A DNA stretch of 64,000 bases from Megascapheus bottae (GCA_024803745.1 JANJXV010000188.1:1326001-1390000), one strand, 5' to 3'; positions 23,425 through 35,773 are shown, counted from the first letter of the stretch. The notes: generated from the letters alone by a model not told the origin. Numbers and translations: made by a program.

Positions 23425-25559
23425 GACAGAATCCCTGTAACTTGCTTTATCCTCTAGCTAGACAAAATGGAGTCACCAGAGAGAAATTTCTTAACCTGCT
23501 GAGTCTTACAGCATAACACTGAATTGGTTTTGGCCACTACAATAGACTAGGAACAAGAAGAATTCATGGTATTTCTTCTTGGAAATACCTAAGATTTTAG
23601 AAAGGTCTCTACTGATACTAGAGCCCAAGGATCTTAGAAAAATATCAAAGGCTCTGCAGTGTCATCAATACTTAAAATTAAATTCTCTAATCTCTATCAC
23701 TTTCTTTTCTGTAACTATCCATTCAAGTGTGTCTGGACTTACCAACATGTAAATATGCATAGATACACATAGGTGAGAGTGTATGTATATTTACACCCTA
23801 CCCTTCATTTTTGTTTCTTTCAGGAAGTTCAGCTGTAGTATCAGATGACAGTTCTTCATTTTGGGGCAAAATCTCTTACCTCTCATACATTTCCCACAGA
23901 GTTTCCTTCACTGCTTAGGTTTGACAGCAGACTATAGTATTCCTACCTATGTCTCACAGCTGGGATCTCATGCCTATACCATATTGCTCTGCTACTTCTT
24001 GTTTAACATGTTGACATCTGTGTGTGTATGCACACATTTCTTGCCTTCATTCTGACCTTAGGAGTACGCGTAGATATGTATATATGTAAATATCATCAGA
24101 TCATTGAGAGCCTTCAAGGATATTAACTCACATTCCCATCCTAGATCACACATTATGTCCTACAGCCAATTTTCAGGATAGAAGTGTATTGGAATATATA
24201 GGCAGGCATGACACATAACTTTAGCATACATGTTCAGTCAAAGAACAATCTACTTTATACAAATGATCAATTTTCACTACTCATAGCAAATTGCTACCTC
24301 ATAGGATACCATACATAATGATAGATAAAATCAGAAGATAGATGAAACTAGGTCATCATTTTGATTATAATAAAAATGATCTATTAACATTTACTATTGT
24401 ATAACTATCCTTCACTTAACAATAGTTTGTTAATATTACCACAGACCCCACAAAAGCATTTATTTCAAGGTGAAATAAATATGTACTTTGATGATAATCA
24501 AGTATTTTAATCATATCTTTACTGACACTCACTAAGTCAACTTACTGCCAGTCATACAGGGTACAATTTTAGGCTAATACACAAAGAAGAAGAGAATCAA
24601 TCCTTCTCTGGGTTGGCAGCCACCAAATAACAAAGAAGCAATGAAACAAGGATATATGACAGAAATAAATGAGAATGGGAGCAATATGTCTCTTCTGATC
24701 AATCAGAAACTTAGGGGAATATGCATTATTGTATCCAATGAAAGTGCCAATGGTAGAGTAAGTTTGAAAACCCCTGCCCCAATGATATGCTGGCTGCTGA
24801 ATACCCATTTTTAAGAGTGAGGATGGAAAGGAAGAGTGTATGTCTAGAAAAAATCAAATGAAAGTAATAACAAGCAGTTCTTGATATGTAAAAAAAAAAC
24901 CCAGACTACAGCAATCACTGGAAAAAGATGTCAAGAAGAGCAGGAAATTATGGCAAATACATCAAATAAACAACCAGGAATAGTTATTGTGAAGATAGAG
25001 GTATATAGTGCAGGAAAATGCTTTTCTATAAAAACAACATCATGAGACCTACAAGGAGATATATACTTGAAGAGTGTATTACATGCATTCATATCCATTG
25101 CTAGAAAGGAAGGATCATTCAGACAAAAATGTCAATCACAAAACATCAAAGTTTACCACATTTCAAATTTGTCTAGAAGACACTTCAAAACATTTCATTT
25201 TCTAACTGAAGAATATACATTCTACCAGAAAATCACATGTTAAGCTAATAACCAGGTTAGAAGAAACTGAAACAAAAATTGGATATACCAATGTATCTTA
25301 TTTTTACAAAGCAATAGAGATACAAAAAGAGAGAGGACAAAACAACGCATGAAAGTTAATTGATAGACACTTGAATGATCGGGGGACTGATAAACCAAGA
25401 AAGAAATGTAAAGTGTCTTGAAGCAAATGAAAACAAAGTGATGATATTGAAAAACATATTAACTTTAAGGTGACAGCTCAACATGATACTCAAGAAGTGT
25501 GAAGTAGAATAGTAGTCACAGGGTGGGGAGTTTTGGAGGCGGGTACAGAGTCAGTGGTG

Positions 25560-27180
25560 TATTAGCACAGAAGGAGTCACACCTAATGTTTTACAGAGCC
25601 CAGTAGGAGCTTGTTGGAAAGTTACTGAATGCTTCCCCTTTTTGTCACACGGGAGTGTGATGACAGGGCATTCTGTTTGCCTGCTAGGCAAACACTCGAC
25701 CACCTGAGTAATGGCCTAAGTCATTTGGTGCTGTAGATGTCTTTCCAGGAAGGTCTTCCTTCTGTCTAGATCTGGAAGTGGCCTCAGATCATCACCTGGT
25801 TATCTGTGCTCCTGGGAGAAGGGAATACAGCTGTGAGCTCCTAGGACAGGCTCATTGCTTGAGATAAGGGTCTCAATAACTTGTTTTCCATGCTGGCTTC
25901 TACATAGGATCACCTCCAATTTCCACATACCACACAGTCAGTGTGACAGGAAGGCCCTTCCTGATGCATATTTCTTTCATTTTCCTAGCAGCACTGGTGA
26001 TCCAACACAGAATCTTTCACTTTCTGAATTGCACTGCATCACACATGTCACCGCTCCTTTCATGCTGTTTGTATTTCTTCAAATACAAGGGCTCAGCTCC
26101 AGCCTTATGAATGTGGATACTTATGTGTCCCTGTGTCTGTACATACATTCATATAAAATATGTACATAAACTTCTACATATACATTTGTCTAGCACTCTA
26201 TTATATGGCTTGGATTATAGCTTACCTTTCAGTCACACTGTCATCATCATGTGCTGAACAAAATTCAAATGCAGATGTGCTATAGGGACAAAAAATACAT
26301 ATAGTCAGATATCACATGAATAATTAAACTTCATATTCTGGGTCAAATTATTTTGCAAGTCACAAAACAGTGGACTATGCTTCTTCCCTATAACTGAGAT
26401 ATTCTTCACACACTTGATTTCAAATCAGCACAACATTACAGTTTAAGATTATCAAAGAAATATACTTGGTGATAAAATATTAACAATAAGCGTTCTAAAG
26501 TAATTGTGTATCTAGCTCACTGGGTCAGAAAAGAAGACAGGTGCAAGGTCATCTCCAAAGGTAAAGAGAACACATTACTCATTGCGTCACCAAGACACTA
26601 GGCCACAACTTCCTAAGGAGAAGGCAGGGTAGTCATCTATCCATGATCTTCATCACATGTAATCAAAACCTCCAGTTTTCCCAAGTAACTGAAGACAGAG
26701 GAGAGAAAGTAACCATGGAGTCATTACTTGCTCTGAACGATACTGCAATATCCTCCATTCACATGTTGGGATAATCTTCAGAGTATGTGGTGCCAAGATT
26801 GAACATTATTACCATATCAATCCAGTCACTTTGAGACTTGGCAACAACCTTTCCATATAAAGAAGAGAGAGTAGTTTGGGAAGGGACATATTTGGTCTGG
26901 GACAATTCCATACAACAAAGCCATATCCATGCAACAAAACTTTTATGCTCATTGTTTGCAACTAAGAATAAACATGAAACACGTATAAATGTGAGGCGGG
27001 TTCCATCAACAGTGATGATGAGTGGGTACTTGTAGAACCAGCTTCACCTGCTGTTGAAGGTTCCTCTACGCCCTGCCAACTGCAGCCTGTTCCTGGCTCT
27101 TTCCAAATTCTTTGTTTCTTGCTCTTTCAGGATTCTTTTGTCCTTCACCCAATCTGAAAAATCTCATACCAAAGCATTTT
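25560..27180. other. Copy-4-specific segment, unassigned
   Basis: About 1.6 kb with no counterpart in the other units. Flanks match the equivalents of about 6890 and about 13525. It includes a SINE-like scrap near 25680 (TGCCTGCTAGGCAAACACTC) and scattered short open frames (for example 25855-26169, 104 codons, plus) with no recognisable product. No exon-like cassette was identified. Confidence 0.5.
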
Positions 27181-28067
27181 GAATGAAATGTTCTTTTAGA
27201 TTTTGTGGGTGTTTTTACAGTGTCTTAAACACAACCGGGAAATGAAACATTGCTTTCCTGACATGTTTCTCTCTTATCCAGATAAGTTTCTGTTTTACCC
27301 AAAGAAACAAAGTTAGAAAGACTCCTATACACACTTTATTCAGATCAGATAGAAACTAGGTTAATGGTGTTCTCTAGTGCTGGAAACCTCCATGAACATC
27401 ACAATTCTCAGTCTGCACATTTGTCTACTTGGATAGGTATGTTCAGTATCCATACATGCTAAGAAACTCAATTGGAGGTCTCTTAGAGAAATTAAACTCT
27501 TCTACTTGCAAAAGGTAAGACTTTTCTCTAAAAGTTAAGAATACTATGACCCAATAAATCTACCTGATCTGATGGAGAATAACCTCTTCTGGTTTCAGTT
27601 CAACTAATTTCAATGGAAATCAAGACTTAGATATCATCTAAATATCAGCATTCTAGGTGTCCTCTATTCCCTGGTGACTTTCCTGCCTCTAAGATAGGGA
27701 CAAGGAACAGAAGTCTAGAAGCAGGGCTACCATTGATTGTGGTTGCAGGCATCTATAGAAGGAAGGATATAATCTTCCTTTATGGGCCATATAGACCGCT
27801 GGGATTACTTTTTTGTTTCAGAAAGGGATTCCCAGCTGCCTGGGCTCATGTGACTAGCTGACAGGCACTATGGTGATCTAAGGATTTGAGATACTAGTAC
27901 TTGACTTCATAGCACCCCATGAGCCAGTGTATTTTGATCTACTCTATCATTTTCTAATAAGTTTCAAACCAGATCATGATTTCCTGCAGATATGGACAGG
28001 CAGTCCTGTGTAGTCTGAAGACACATTATCCTCCAAAATGATATATTACTAAAAAAAATCAACTCAC

Positions 28068-28124
28068 CAATTACTGTTGTCTTCATTAGAATGAAAAACA
28101 ACCGTTGTCAAGTCGTTGTCTTCA
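28068..28124 (-). other. Exon-like block B, copy 4 (57 nt)
   Basis: Acceptor TCCACAG (actual context CACAGTG), 57 open nucleotides giving EDNDLTTVVFHSNEDNSN, donor GTGAGTTG. The L1 fragment adjoining this block in copies 1 and 2 is absent, so this is the original structure. Confidence 0.4.
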
Positions 28125-28812
28125 CTGTGGACATATTAAACATATACAAAAATCAGGTTGCACCATGTTGGAAAAAAATCACACATTTTTTTTCTGACAC
28201 TACTAGGTATAGAAATTATGACCTTGAGTATGCCACACAAGTATCTGCCAATGGAGCTGTATCTCTAGCTTTTCTGTCCCTAACATCCCTTATCTCCAAT
28301 ACTCACGTCTCAACTCAGAGCACTATCTGTGATACTCTCTGTTCATGGTATGGTGAATCTTTGTGCCTAGGCTTGCTTGATCAGTGATCTTTCCACTTGG
28401 GCTTTCACCAGAATGTACGATGGATGTGCATGCTTTTGGTTCATATGTATAATTATATCTACACAGGTGGCAAAGATCAGAGGACAGCAATATGAAAACA
28501 TCCAGGGTAGAAATTTATTTTTGCAATTGTCCATCTCCAAGGATCCAGTAAAATGTTGCACTGTATGTGTGGTTCCAGAAGCAGAGCCTCAGGTATAAGC
28601 AAGAAAGTAGACTATTCCTGAAGCCCTGACTAGAAGCCATAGTATCAGAGTACCCCATCCCACATGCTCGTGGACCCAATCTGTCTCCAAACTCTTTTAT
28701 TTGAAATGTGAATTTTTTCATGATCCCTGTATTCACATGTGAGCAGTAAGAAGTAAAATAAAATCATAATGCCATGGATTCATCTCTTTCACCAGTATAA
28801 ATGCTGTCTATA

Positions 28813-28896
28813 ATCTGAAAGGGTATCAATGTATGTGAATTAATGCACCTTCTATCTGGCAAATATCATGTAACCCTTTTACTAATTACAATAAAA
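28813..28896 (+). mobile_element. Very short L1 3' end
   Basis: 84 bp of L1 3' UTR (GGGTATCAATGTATGTGAAT..CTATCTGGCAAATATCATG) with A-rich tail, flanked by exact AAATGCTGTCTATA at 28799-28812 and 28897-28910. Confidence 0.9.
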
Positions 28897-30039
28897 AAAT
28901 GCTGTCTATAAAGTGTTCATAGTGTCACCAACCTTAGAACCACAGTGTTTAAAATGTGGCATGAAGTGGACAATGAAAATATTATGCATAAATGAAGTTT
29001 TGGATCTAGAGAAAGAGCACACCCATCAGAGAACTGGGCATAACCAGCAAAAATATGGGAAAGAGTTGTACAAGAGGTTATTTACCCCTTTCACAATGAA
29101 ACAAACTTGTAGTCTCTTTGGTATGACATTTTATTTCTTCACCTTGAAAAAATTCATTTGGTCAGAACAAATGCATGGAATTGTGTGTCACTGCTGTAAC
29201 ACCAAAGGAACAAATCTAATTCTAGTAGGATCTCATATATCAGCAAGGTGTGGATTGTCTAAGAATTTTGCTTCACTGCTTACTGAAATAGCAAAACACT
29301 TTTATGAGACTCGTTTCTCATTTATTCAACAACCATGGAAAAGGAGTAATATTACAGACAAAAGCTGCACTGAGAACATTTTGAACATAATTCCCAGAAA
29401 CACTCTGCTTAACAACCATGTATATTTATATATCTTTATCTACATATAGATATCTGACCTTTTTGTCAATTCGTCTGTCCCAACTTCTGTTGGATCTTTT
29501 CCATCCGTGCTAGAGGATTAAACGATAGTCAAATGCCATGTGAACTCATAGTCTTAGTTTTTTATTCAAATTGGCTACAGTTTATCTAACACAAATAAAT
29601 TCATAGGAGTAGAAATAATACATAACTTAGCAAAATGAACAAAGGTATTTCCATTTTTCCCTGGAAAGGAAAATTAATTTCTTGTGTAAAAGAAAACTTT
29701 TATGCATGATTAAAGTCTTTCTTTCCTAGTAAACTTAGCACAATGCTATTGATATTATGCAGTTTAATGCTAGTTGGAACTCACTTCAGAGGAACTCAAT
29801 GCTTTAGAACTTCTAATTTTCTGCATTCTAAGTCTGCTCTACTCCCTCTGTCCTTTCATTTATTTGGTTGTTTTTTTAACTGCCTCTCACAAATGGACAA
29901 GGAACGGTAGCCGAAGAAGAAGGATTCTCATCAGTTCTGATAGTGGGTATCAGAATTCTGGAGAATGAAAAAGATCTGTTGTTCGTTTCATTGAGAAAGC
30001 ACTAAGACCATTCTCACTGTTTCTAACTGGGATTCTTAC

Positions 30040-30072
30040 CACTGTTGGCTCTGTGAAAGTTGCATGCAGGAA
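30040..30072 (-). other. Exon-like block C, copy 5 (33 nt)
   Basis: Acceptor CATATCAG, 33 open nucleotides giving SCMQLSQSQQ, donor GTAAGAATC. This is the best-preserved C block. Confidence 0.32.
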
Positions 30073-30269
30073 CTGATATGTAAATAAGGATTTGGTTGCT
30101 AGGTTTCACTTCAAAGCAGACCATGATCAAGTGTGTGTTCATTTATGCTATCATTCTTTATTTCAATACACACAAGGATTACATGAGAACTCTCTGAGAA
30201 GCTGCCATATTGATTGGGCATTGTACTTACATTGAAATCAGTTTAACTTTCAGATGATAGACAACTCAC

Positions 30270-30323
30270 CAAATGTCAATGTTCGAGTCACAAACCGCAG
30301 TGGCTGGAAACGTCGTGACATCA
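30270..30323 (-). other. Exon-like block A, copy 5 (54 nt)
   Basis: Acceptor ATTACTAG, 54 open nucleotides giving DVTTFPATAVCDSNIDI, donor GTGAGTTG. More diverged but still the same length and frame. Confidence 0.38.
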
Positions 30324-30957
30324 CTAGTAATGAAATAAAATTAGAAACAGATAATTCAGTTGGACCATGTAGAGGAACTCAAACATGTTTTATTCAAGCT
30401 GGATATCGAAATCATGGCCTTGCTCCTGCTAGGAAAATGTTCTGCCACTTGAGCTACATCTACATCTCCAGCTCTTGTGTTCCCTCGAGTGATTTTCTCT
30501 GGTACTGCAGTGCAAAACTGAGAGGCATGTTATTAAATGAAAAGCAGTATTCCATTTTGCCATAGAAATGGAATTGTATCTCTTGGGGATATTAAATATG
30601 GACCTCAGAAAATTAAAGGTTTCATCCAAGATGGAAGAATTTTTCTCAGTACATCTACCACAATGCCTAATTCCATCTTGTGTAACTTTCAATGCAAGTC
30701 AAAGGAACTCAACCCTGAATTCCCTAATTTTATGCTTCCTCCATTCCTTCAATAATCTGGGATATCTTTACTGATTTCAACTCTCAGATAGGAACAATGG
30801 ACAGTAGGCCAGAAGCAGGACTTCCATCAATATAATGGTGGGCTTTTCAGTATCACCATTGTGGAGAATGCAGGGTCAATCCACACTCAATAAGAACTTT
30901 AATAGTAGGCTCTACACACCATTTCACCACAGGGTTAGTTCTGAGTAGGACTGTCAC

Positions 30958-30990
30958 CTCCGTTGGCTAATAGAAAGCAACATACAAGCA
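30958..30990 (-). other. Exon-like block C, sixth module (33 nt)
   Basis: Acceptor ATGTCAG, 33 open nucleotides giving ACMLLSISQR, weakened donor GTGACAG. Confidence 0.28.
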
Positions 30991-31187
30991 CTGACATTAT
31001 GAAAAATTTGGTTGCTTCCTAGACTACAGAGCAGCCAATCCACCAGTGTTCTTTGACCAACTCAATCATCCTCTATTTGTGTCAATATTCAAAATGACTT
31101 CATAAAGATATTCCTAGGCTGTCTGTATAATCTGTATTGTCCTCAGACTCCAAAACGATTGTACACTGAGATGTCAAATCAACTCAC

Positions 31188-31238
31188 CAAACATTTGCGC
31201 TCGGTTCAGATATGAGGACCTCTAATGTGTGGTGCTCA
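31188..31238 (-). other. Exon-like block A, sixth module (51 nt)
   Basis: Acceptor GTTATAG, 51 open nucleotides giving EHHTLEVLISEPSANV, donor GTGAGTTG. It is one codon shorter than blocks in copies 1-5, still divisible by three. Confidence 0.36.
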
Positions 31239-31686
31239 CTATAACAAAATACAAAACATAGAGACAATTAAGTGGGACACTGGGAGAAGAAACAATGCGT
31301 TTCCCTAAAAGGTTGGGGGTTTAAACTATGGTTTGTGCTAGATATGCATTTGAGTTGTGTATCTAACTGTTCTATAGCTTCAATCCCTGTCTCTGAAACT
31401 GCAGCTTAAAGTTTGGGCCCAGTGCTGAATGAAGCTTCTGAGGACAGAAGATTGCTTTTGTCTATGCTGACTCAATCATCCCTTGCTGGCTGTGCTCTCA
31501 GGATGATCTGGCATGGGTAGATGAACCACTGTCAGACCTCTGTGATCTACTGGATCATGTACTGAGAGAACTGAAGACAGATGACAAAAACAAAGTCACT
31601 AAGGAAAAGAATGTGTCTGAAAGGCTAATTCAGTTCAGCAGCAAAATGTTGATGAGGGAATCTACAGATCAAGAATGGAAGCAACA

Positions 31687-31878
31687 GGGCCGGGAGTTTG
31701 GCCTAGTGGTTAAAGTGCTTGCCTAGCATGCATGAAGACCCGGGTTCCATTCCTCGGTACCACATACATAGAAAAAAGCCGGAAGTGGTGCTGAGGCTCA
31801 AGTGGTAGAGCTCTAGCCTTGAGAAAGTCCAAGGACAGTGCTCAGGCCCTGAGCCGAAGCTCAGGACTGGCAAAAAAA
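31687..31878 (+). mobile_element. ID-headed SINE with clean target duplication
   Basis: Starts GGCCGGGAGTTTGGCCTAG, ends GACTGGCAAAAAAA. Target duplication AAGAATGGAAGCAACA at 31671-31686 and 31879-31894 is perfect, indicating a young insertion. Confidence 0.95.
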
Positions 31879-31950
31879 AAGAATGGAAGCAACACCCGTG
31901 GCACAAGAACAAAAGGAGCACAAGGCCAAATTCCACAGCAACTGCACAGG

Positions 31951-32000
<50 letters not shown>
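31951..32000. repeat. CA microsatellite
   Basis: About 24 AC units. Counterparts at the same module position are at 33988-34023 and 36290-36353. Confidence 0.95.
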
Positions 32001-32002
<2 letters not shown>

Positions 32003-33437
32003 TGGTAATTTCCTTGATGAAGAATGTGATCTTGTGAGAAAACCCAGCAACTGTCCATTTCAAAAATTACAATCATGTCTTGATGCCAAGACTTTAAGGC
32101 TTTACCCAAATAAATGACGTCTGTGCACTATTCATGGAGTCAGAAACCTTCGATTCACATTTATGAAAAAGTTGCATTAACTGTACAGAAGAACATGGCA
32201 TCTGCCAAATAGGATAGAAATCTAAAGGAGGAGTGGATGGACTAAACAATTGTCCAAGCCAAAAGGGAGACTTTGTGGAGACATTCTCTTCTACTGTCTC
32301 GAACAAGAGACAAATGTTCACAGCCACTTTCAGACCTATAATCCCCAGTCGTGGGAGGTAAATTGTTAGTGCACAAGTTCTTCCTTTGTGATCCTTTGTT
32401 ATTGCCATCCTAGAAAATGTGTACAAACCCTTCAATCTGTGTCTCATGCCCAGGTGGTCTGATCAGAGTTTTCTAAGAGTTCCCTTCACTGCTCACAAGG
32501 ACCGGGAGAATTCACTTTCTCCTAGAGTCTGAGTCCTTCACCCAACTTTCAGAAGGATGGAATGGCACAGACAAAATCGCACTGCCGTGACACTCCAATA
32601 GTTCTCCACATTCTATGTGCTCAGTCTCTGAACATCTTTGTACACATGTATATCCATATTCTGGTATCTGTTATTTTATGCTGACCTCTCTAGATATACG
32701 TGTGATCTGCTTTGAATCATTAAATTATACACAGTAAAACACTGTGGAAATTCCTAAAACTATTTTTCACCCAAATTTGGTACAATTCATCAAAAACAAT
32801 CACAAAATATACTATTTTTGGAAGGGGGAATTTCCTAGAAATGAGGTTCTTGGTCCAAAGAAATGTTGACCTCTGATAAAGGAATCTTGTATAAAAGATT
32901 GACAAAGAATTCTTTCCTTATGGACATATATTGTGGATTTGTGTCTTTCCTTATTTTCCATTTCACTTGCTATGCAGGAAATCAAGCTGATATACCATCT
33001 ACACTGCTGCTTCCATGACTCCCTCAGTTCCCACTTGCTGGTGCTACTGTTGGCTGTCTTTCTAGCCTCCTTGATTGATAGAAAGATCTGTAGGCTCCCA
33101 TCCAATGTGATAGTATGCCTTTCAAGGTAACAGAGGAGTGGAGTATGAAGAAGTGATTCAGGTTCCATTAGTGTTTTTTTATGTGAAATCTGTTTCCAAT
33201 ACATTCAATTGGTGTGAGTTTTATACATGAACTGTGACCATCTTCATTTCCCTTTATAGATCCTACTACTTGACTTTCAAAGAAAACAGGAACAATTGTC
33301 TTTTGACCTTTTCTATTCTTATTTATGTCAAAACTTAAAACAAGGATGTACTGATACTGATCGACTGTCATATATATTGTCTACGGTTACAACACTTTAC
33401 ATTGTTTATCACTCAGTTGACAAGTACATGGACTCAC

Positions 33438-33497
33438 CATATGTTGAGGGCCGGCCAGGACTGGGATACATTTCCCCTCTGGGTGTCAGATTCCACA
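33438..33497 (-). other. Exon-like block A, seventh module (60 nt)
   Basis: Acceptor CTTCACAG, 60 open nucleotides giving VESDTQRGNVSQSWPALNI, donor GTGAGTCC. The internal sequence is wholly unlike copies 1-5, but the ending N-I-(TG split) and both splice sites are kept. Confidence 0.38.
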
Positions 33498-33987
33498 CTG
33501 TGAAGAAATTAAAGACATACACAAAAATTGAGCCAGAACAGTACAGAAAAATATCTACATTGCTGGGTATTGTAACCATGCCAAGCATGGGATCTGATAT
33601 TAGAGCTCCACCTCCACCTCTGCTATCCCTGCCAGGCCTCCTTGAAGTATTGAGGTTTGACTTCAGAATCTTGGGTTAGATGAAGCTGCATAGGAGTGAT
33701 TCGAGTTTTGGCAATGCTGCCTCATCATGTGAACCTCTGTTTTCTCTTAGAATGGCAGGGAATGGACTAGTGAACCACTGAATAACATTTCGTGGAAGAT
33801 CTGATGATAGCAAGTGGAAGGCACTCAGAGTAGAAATGGCTTTGAATGGCTATTTCCAATCCTGCACCAAAACATTGGACTACAAATGTGGAGTTTGAGT
33901 GATAATGCGTTATATTAGAGCACAAGAGCAGAGGGGCATGTCATAATACCAGTGCATAATCATATGAATACACATAAACACACATAT

Positions 33988-33990
33988 CAC

Positions 33991-34021
<31 letters not shown>

Positions 34022-34023
34022 TA
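33988..34023. repeat. CA microsatellite
   Basis: Interrupted CA tract, seventh module. Confidence 0.9.
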
Positions 34024-34213
34024 CAAACACATAGGTTACACAGTCCATAATTTCTTTGGTTGAGTATGTGATTTCTTTGGAACACCCAGTCACTCTTCAC
34101 TTCAGCAATTAAAATCATGTCTTGATCCCAAGACTTTAATGATTCGCCCAAGATAAATGATGCTATACAATACACATCAACTCATAAACCCTGGATTCAT
34201 ATTTGTTAAAAAT

Positions 34214-34414
34214 TGGCATTGGGATGGGAATTTGGCCTAGTGGTGGAGTGCTAGCCTAGCACATGAAGATCTGGCTTCAATTCCTCAGTACCACACACAT
34301 AGAAAAAAAAGCCAGAAATGGTGCTGAGGCTCAAGTGGTAGAGCTCTAGACTTGAGAAAATCCAAGGACAGGATTCAGGCCCTGACCTCAAGCCCAGGAC
34401 TGGCCAAAAAAATG
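34214..34414 (+). mobile_element. ID-headed SINE, seventh module only
   Basis: GGGATGGGAATTTGGCCTAG..ACTGGCCAAAAAAA inserted at the TTGCATT site. The neighbouring modules (near 32170 and 36525) have no SINE there. Imperfect flanks TTGGCATT / TTAGTATT. Confidence 0.85.
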
Positions 34415-35713
34415 TTAGTATTTACTGTACAGAAAGAATGGCATGTGCCAAGTAGGTCAGAAAACTAGAGGATGAATCCATGGGCAAGAAAACTATCACA
34501 ACAAAATGGGACTTTGTGCTTCAATTATTTTCTTCATCCTTGAGTCAGAGCCAAGTGTTCATGGGCCCTTGGAGAACTGAATCCCCTCAGTGCTCTCAAA
34601 TACATTGTTAGTGCAGAAGCTACTTCATTGTGATTTGTCACTGAGCTCTAGAAAACATACACAATCCCTTGGAATAAAGTCTCATGGAGGTGATCTGATT
34701 ATAGATTTTTCTAAGAGTTCTCTTTATGGCTCACTAGAACAACAGGAACTCCATTCTCCTCACTCATCTTAGTCATTCACCCAACTCGTGAAAGGATGGA
34801 ATGGCACAGATAAAAGTGCACTACTGTGACATTCAAAATACTGCCCACAAACTTGATGCATACTCTCTGTACAACTTTATACACATACCTATCTATATTC
34901 CAGTATCTGACCCTCATGGCTGACTTCTCTAGGCATACATTTCCTTCCCCTTATTATCACTACTTTATCTTTAAATTATACGCAGTCAAATACTATGTTA
35001 ATTCTCACACCTACTTTTTCCCCAAAGTATCTATAATTCATCAAAAACTATCTATATATTGTATATGCAAGAGAGTACTTCCTGAATTTTCCTGGAAAAT
35101 GATGCTTCGTACTGTAGTAAATGTTCACCTCTGCCAAACAAAGTTTTTATTCAACATTGGCCAAGAGATCTTGCCTTATGAATGTACACAGTGTTGACTG
35201 TGGCTTTGTGGCTTCCCTTATTTTCCATTTCACTTGCTATGTAAGAAATCAAGATGATATATCCTTTACATTTCTGCTTCCGTAGCTCCTCTGTTCCCTA
35301 CTTGGTTGCAGTATTAGTGGCTGTCTGTCCTACCTCTCTGATTGATAAAAGGATCTGCAGGAACTCTATCTGATGTGATGCTGAGTCTTTCAAGGTAACA
35401 TAAGTGTGTGGTATAAAGAACTGATTCAGGCTCCTTTAGCTACTTTGTATGTGAAATCTGATTCCATTCCATTCAATTAGTGTGAGTTTCATATATTCAC
35501 TGTGACCATCTTCATTTATCTGCATAGATCCTGGAACTTGACTTCCAAAGAGAACAGGAACAGTTGTTTATTGGTGTGTTCCATTGTGGCCTGTTTATTT
35601 TCAAAACTGAAAACAAGGTTGTACTAACACTGTGTGCCTGCCATGGGTATTGTCTATGGTTACAACACTGCATATTGGTTAGCATTGTGATGAGAAGTAC
35701 ACGGGGGACTCAC

Positions 35714-35773
35714 CAGATGTTCAGGGCCGGCCAGGACTGGGACAACTTTCCCCTCTGGGTGTAAGTGTCCACA
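35714..35773 (-). other. Exon-like block A, eighth module (60 nt)
   Basis: Acceptor CTTCACAG, 60 open nucleotides giving VDTYTQRGKLSQSWPALNI, donor GTGAGTCC. Closest relative is 33438-33497. The two share the QRG..SQSWPALNI core. Confidence 0.38.

Larger units (their letters stand above)
21061..29235. repeat. Higher-order tandem unit, copy 4
   Basis: Fourth direct repeat, more diverged. It begins at the deletion junction. It lacks the roughly 1.1 kb interval that in copies 1-3 carries a hydrophobic open frame (junction near 23850-23950), and it has no SINE at the site occupied in copies 1-3 (compare 25292). It carries a copy-specific segment (about 25560-27180). Its B exon-like block (28068-28124) is intact and not preceded by the L1 insertion found in copies 1 and 2. 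Confidence 0.75.
29236..30800. repeat. Partial tandem unit, copy 5
   Basis: Homologous to copy-1 positions of about 1-2030, including the opening block, the C exon-like block (30040-30072) and the A block (30270-30323). Near 30800 homology switches from sequence flanking block D (copy 1 about 2030) to sequence flanking block E (copy 1 about 1110), inside the exon-like block itself. This is an unequal-recombination junction. Confidence 0.7.
30800..32440. repeat. Diverged tandem module, sixth
   Basis: Contains C-like (30958-30990) and A-like (31188-31238) blocks in the same order and spacing as the earlier copies, then a younger SINE (31687-31878) and a CA microsatellite. It is strongly diverged from copies 1-5 but colinear with the two following modules (for example TTGCATTAACTGTACAG near 32170 versus 34415). 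Confidence 0.6.
32441..34680. repeat. Diverged tandem module, seventh
   Basis: Direct repeat of the next module with an offset of about 2238 bp (TTTTCTAAG at 32469 and 34707). It carries a 60-nt A-like exon block at 33438-33497 and a SINE absent from its neighbours at about 34214-34414. Confidence 0.75.

Noticed and set aside
28913..29449. 178-codon plus-strand open frame
   Set aside because: It spans the joint between copies 4 and 5. The same plus-strand sequence is interrupted by stops in copies 1-3, and no domain is recognised, so chance openness is more likely.
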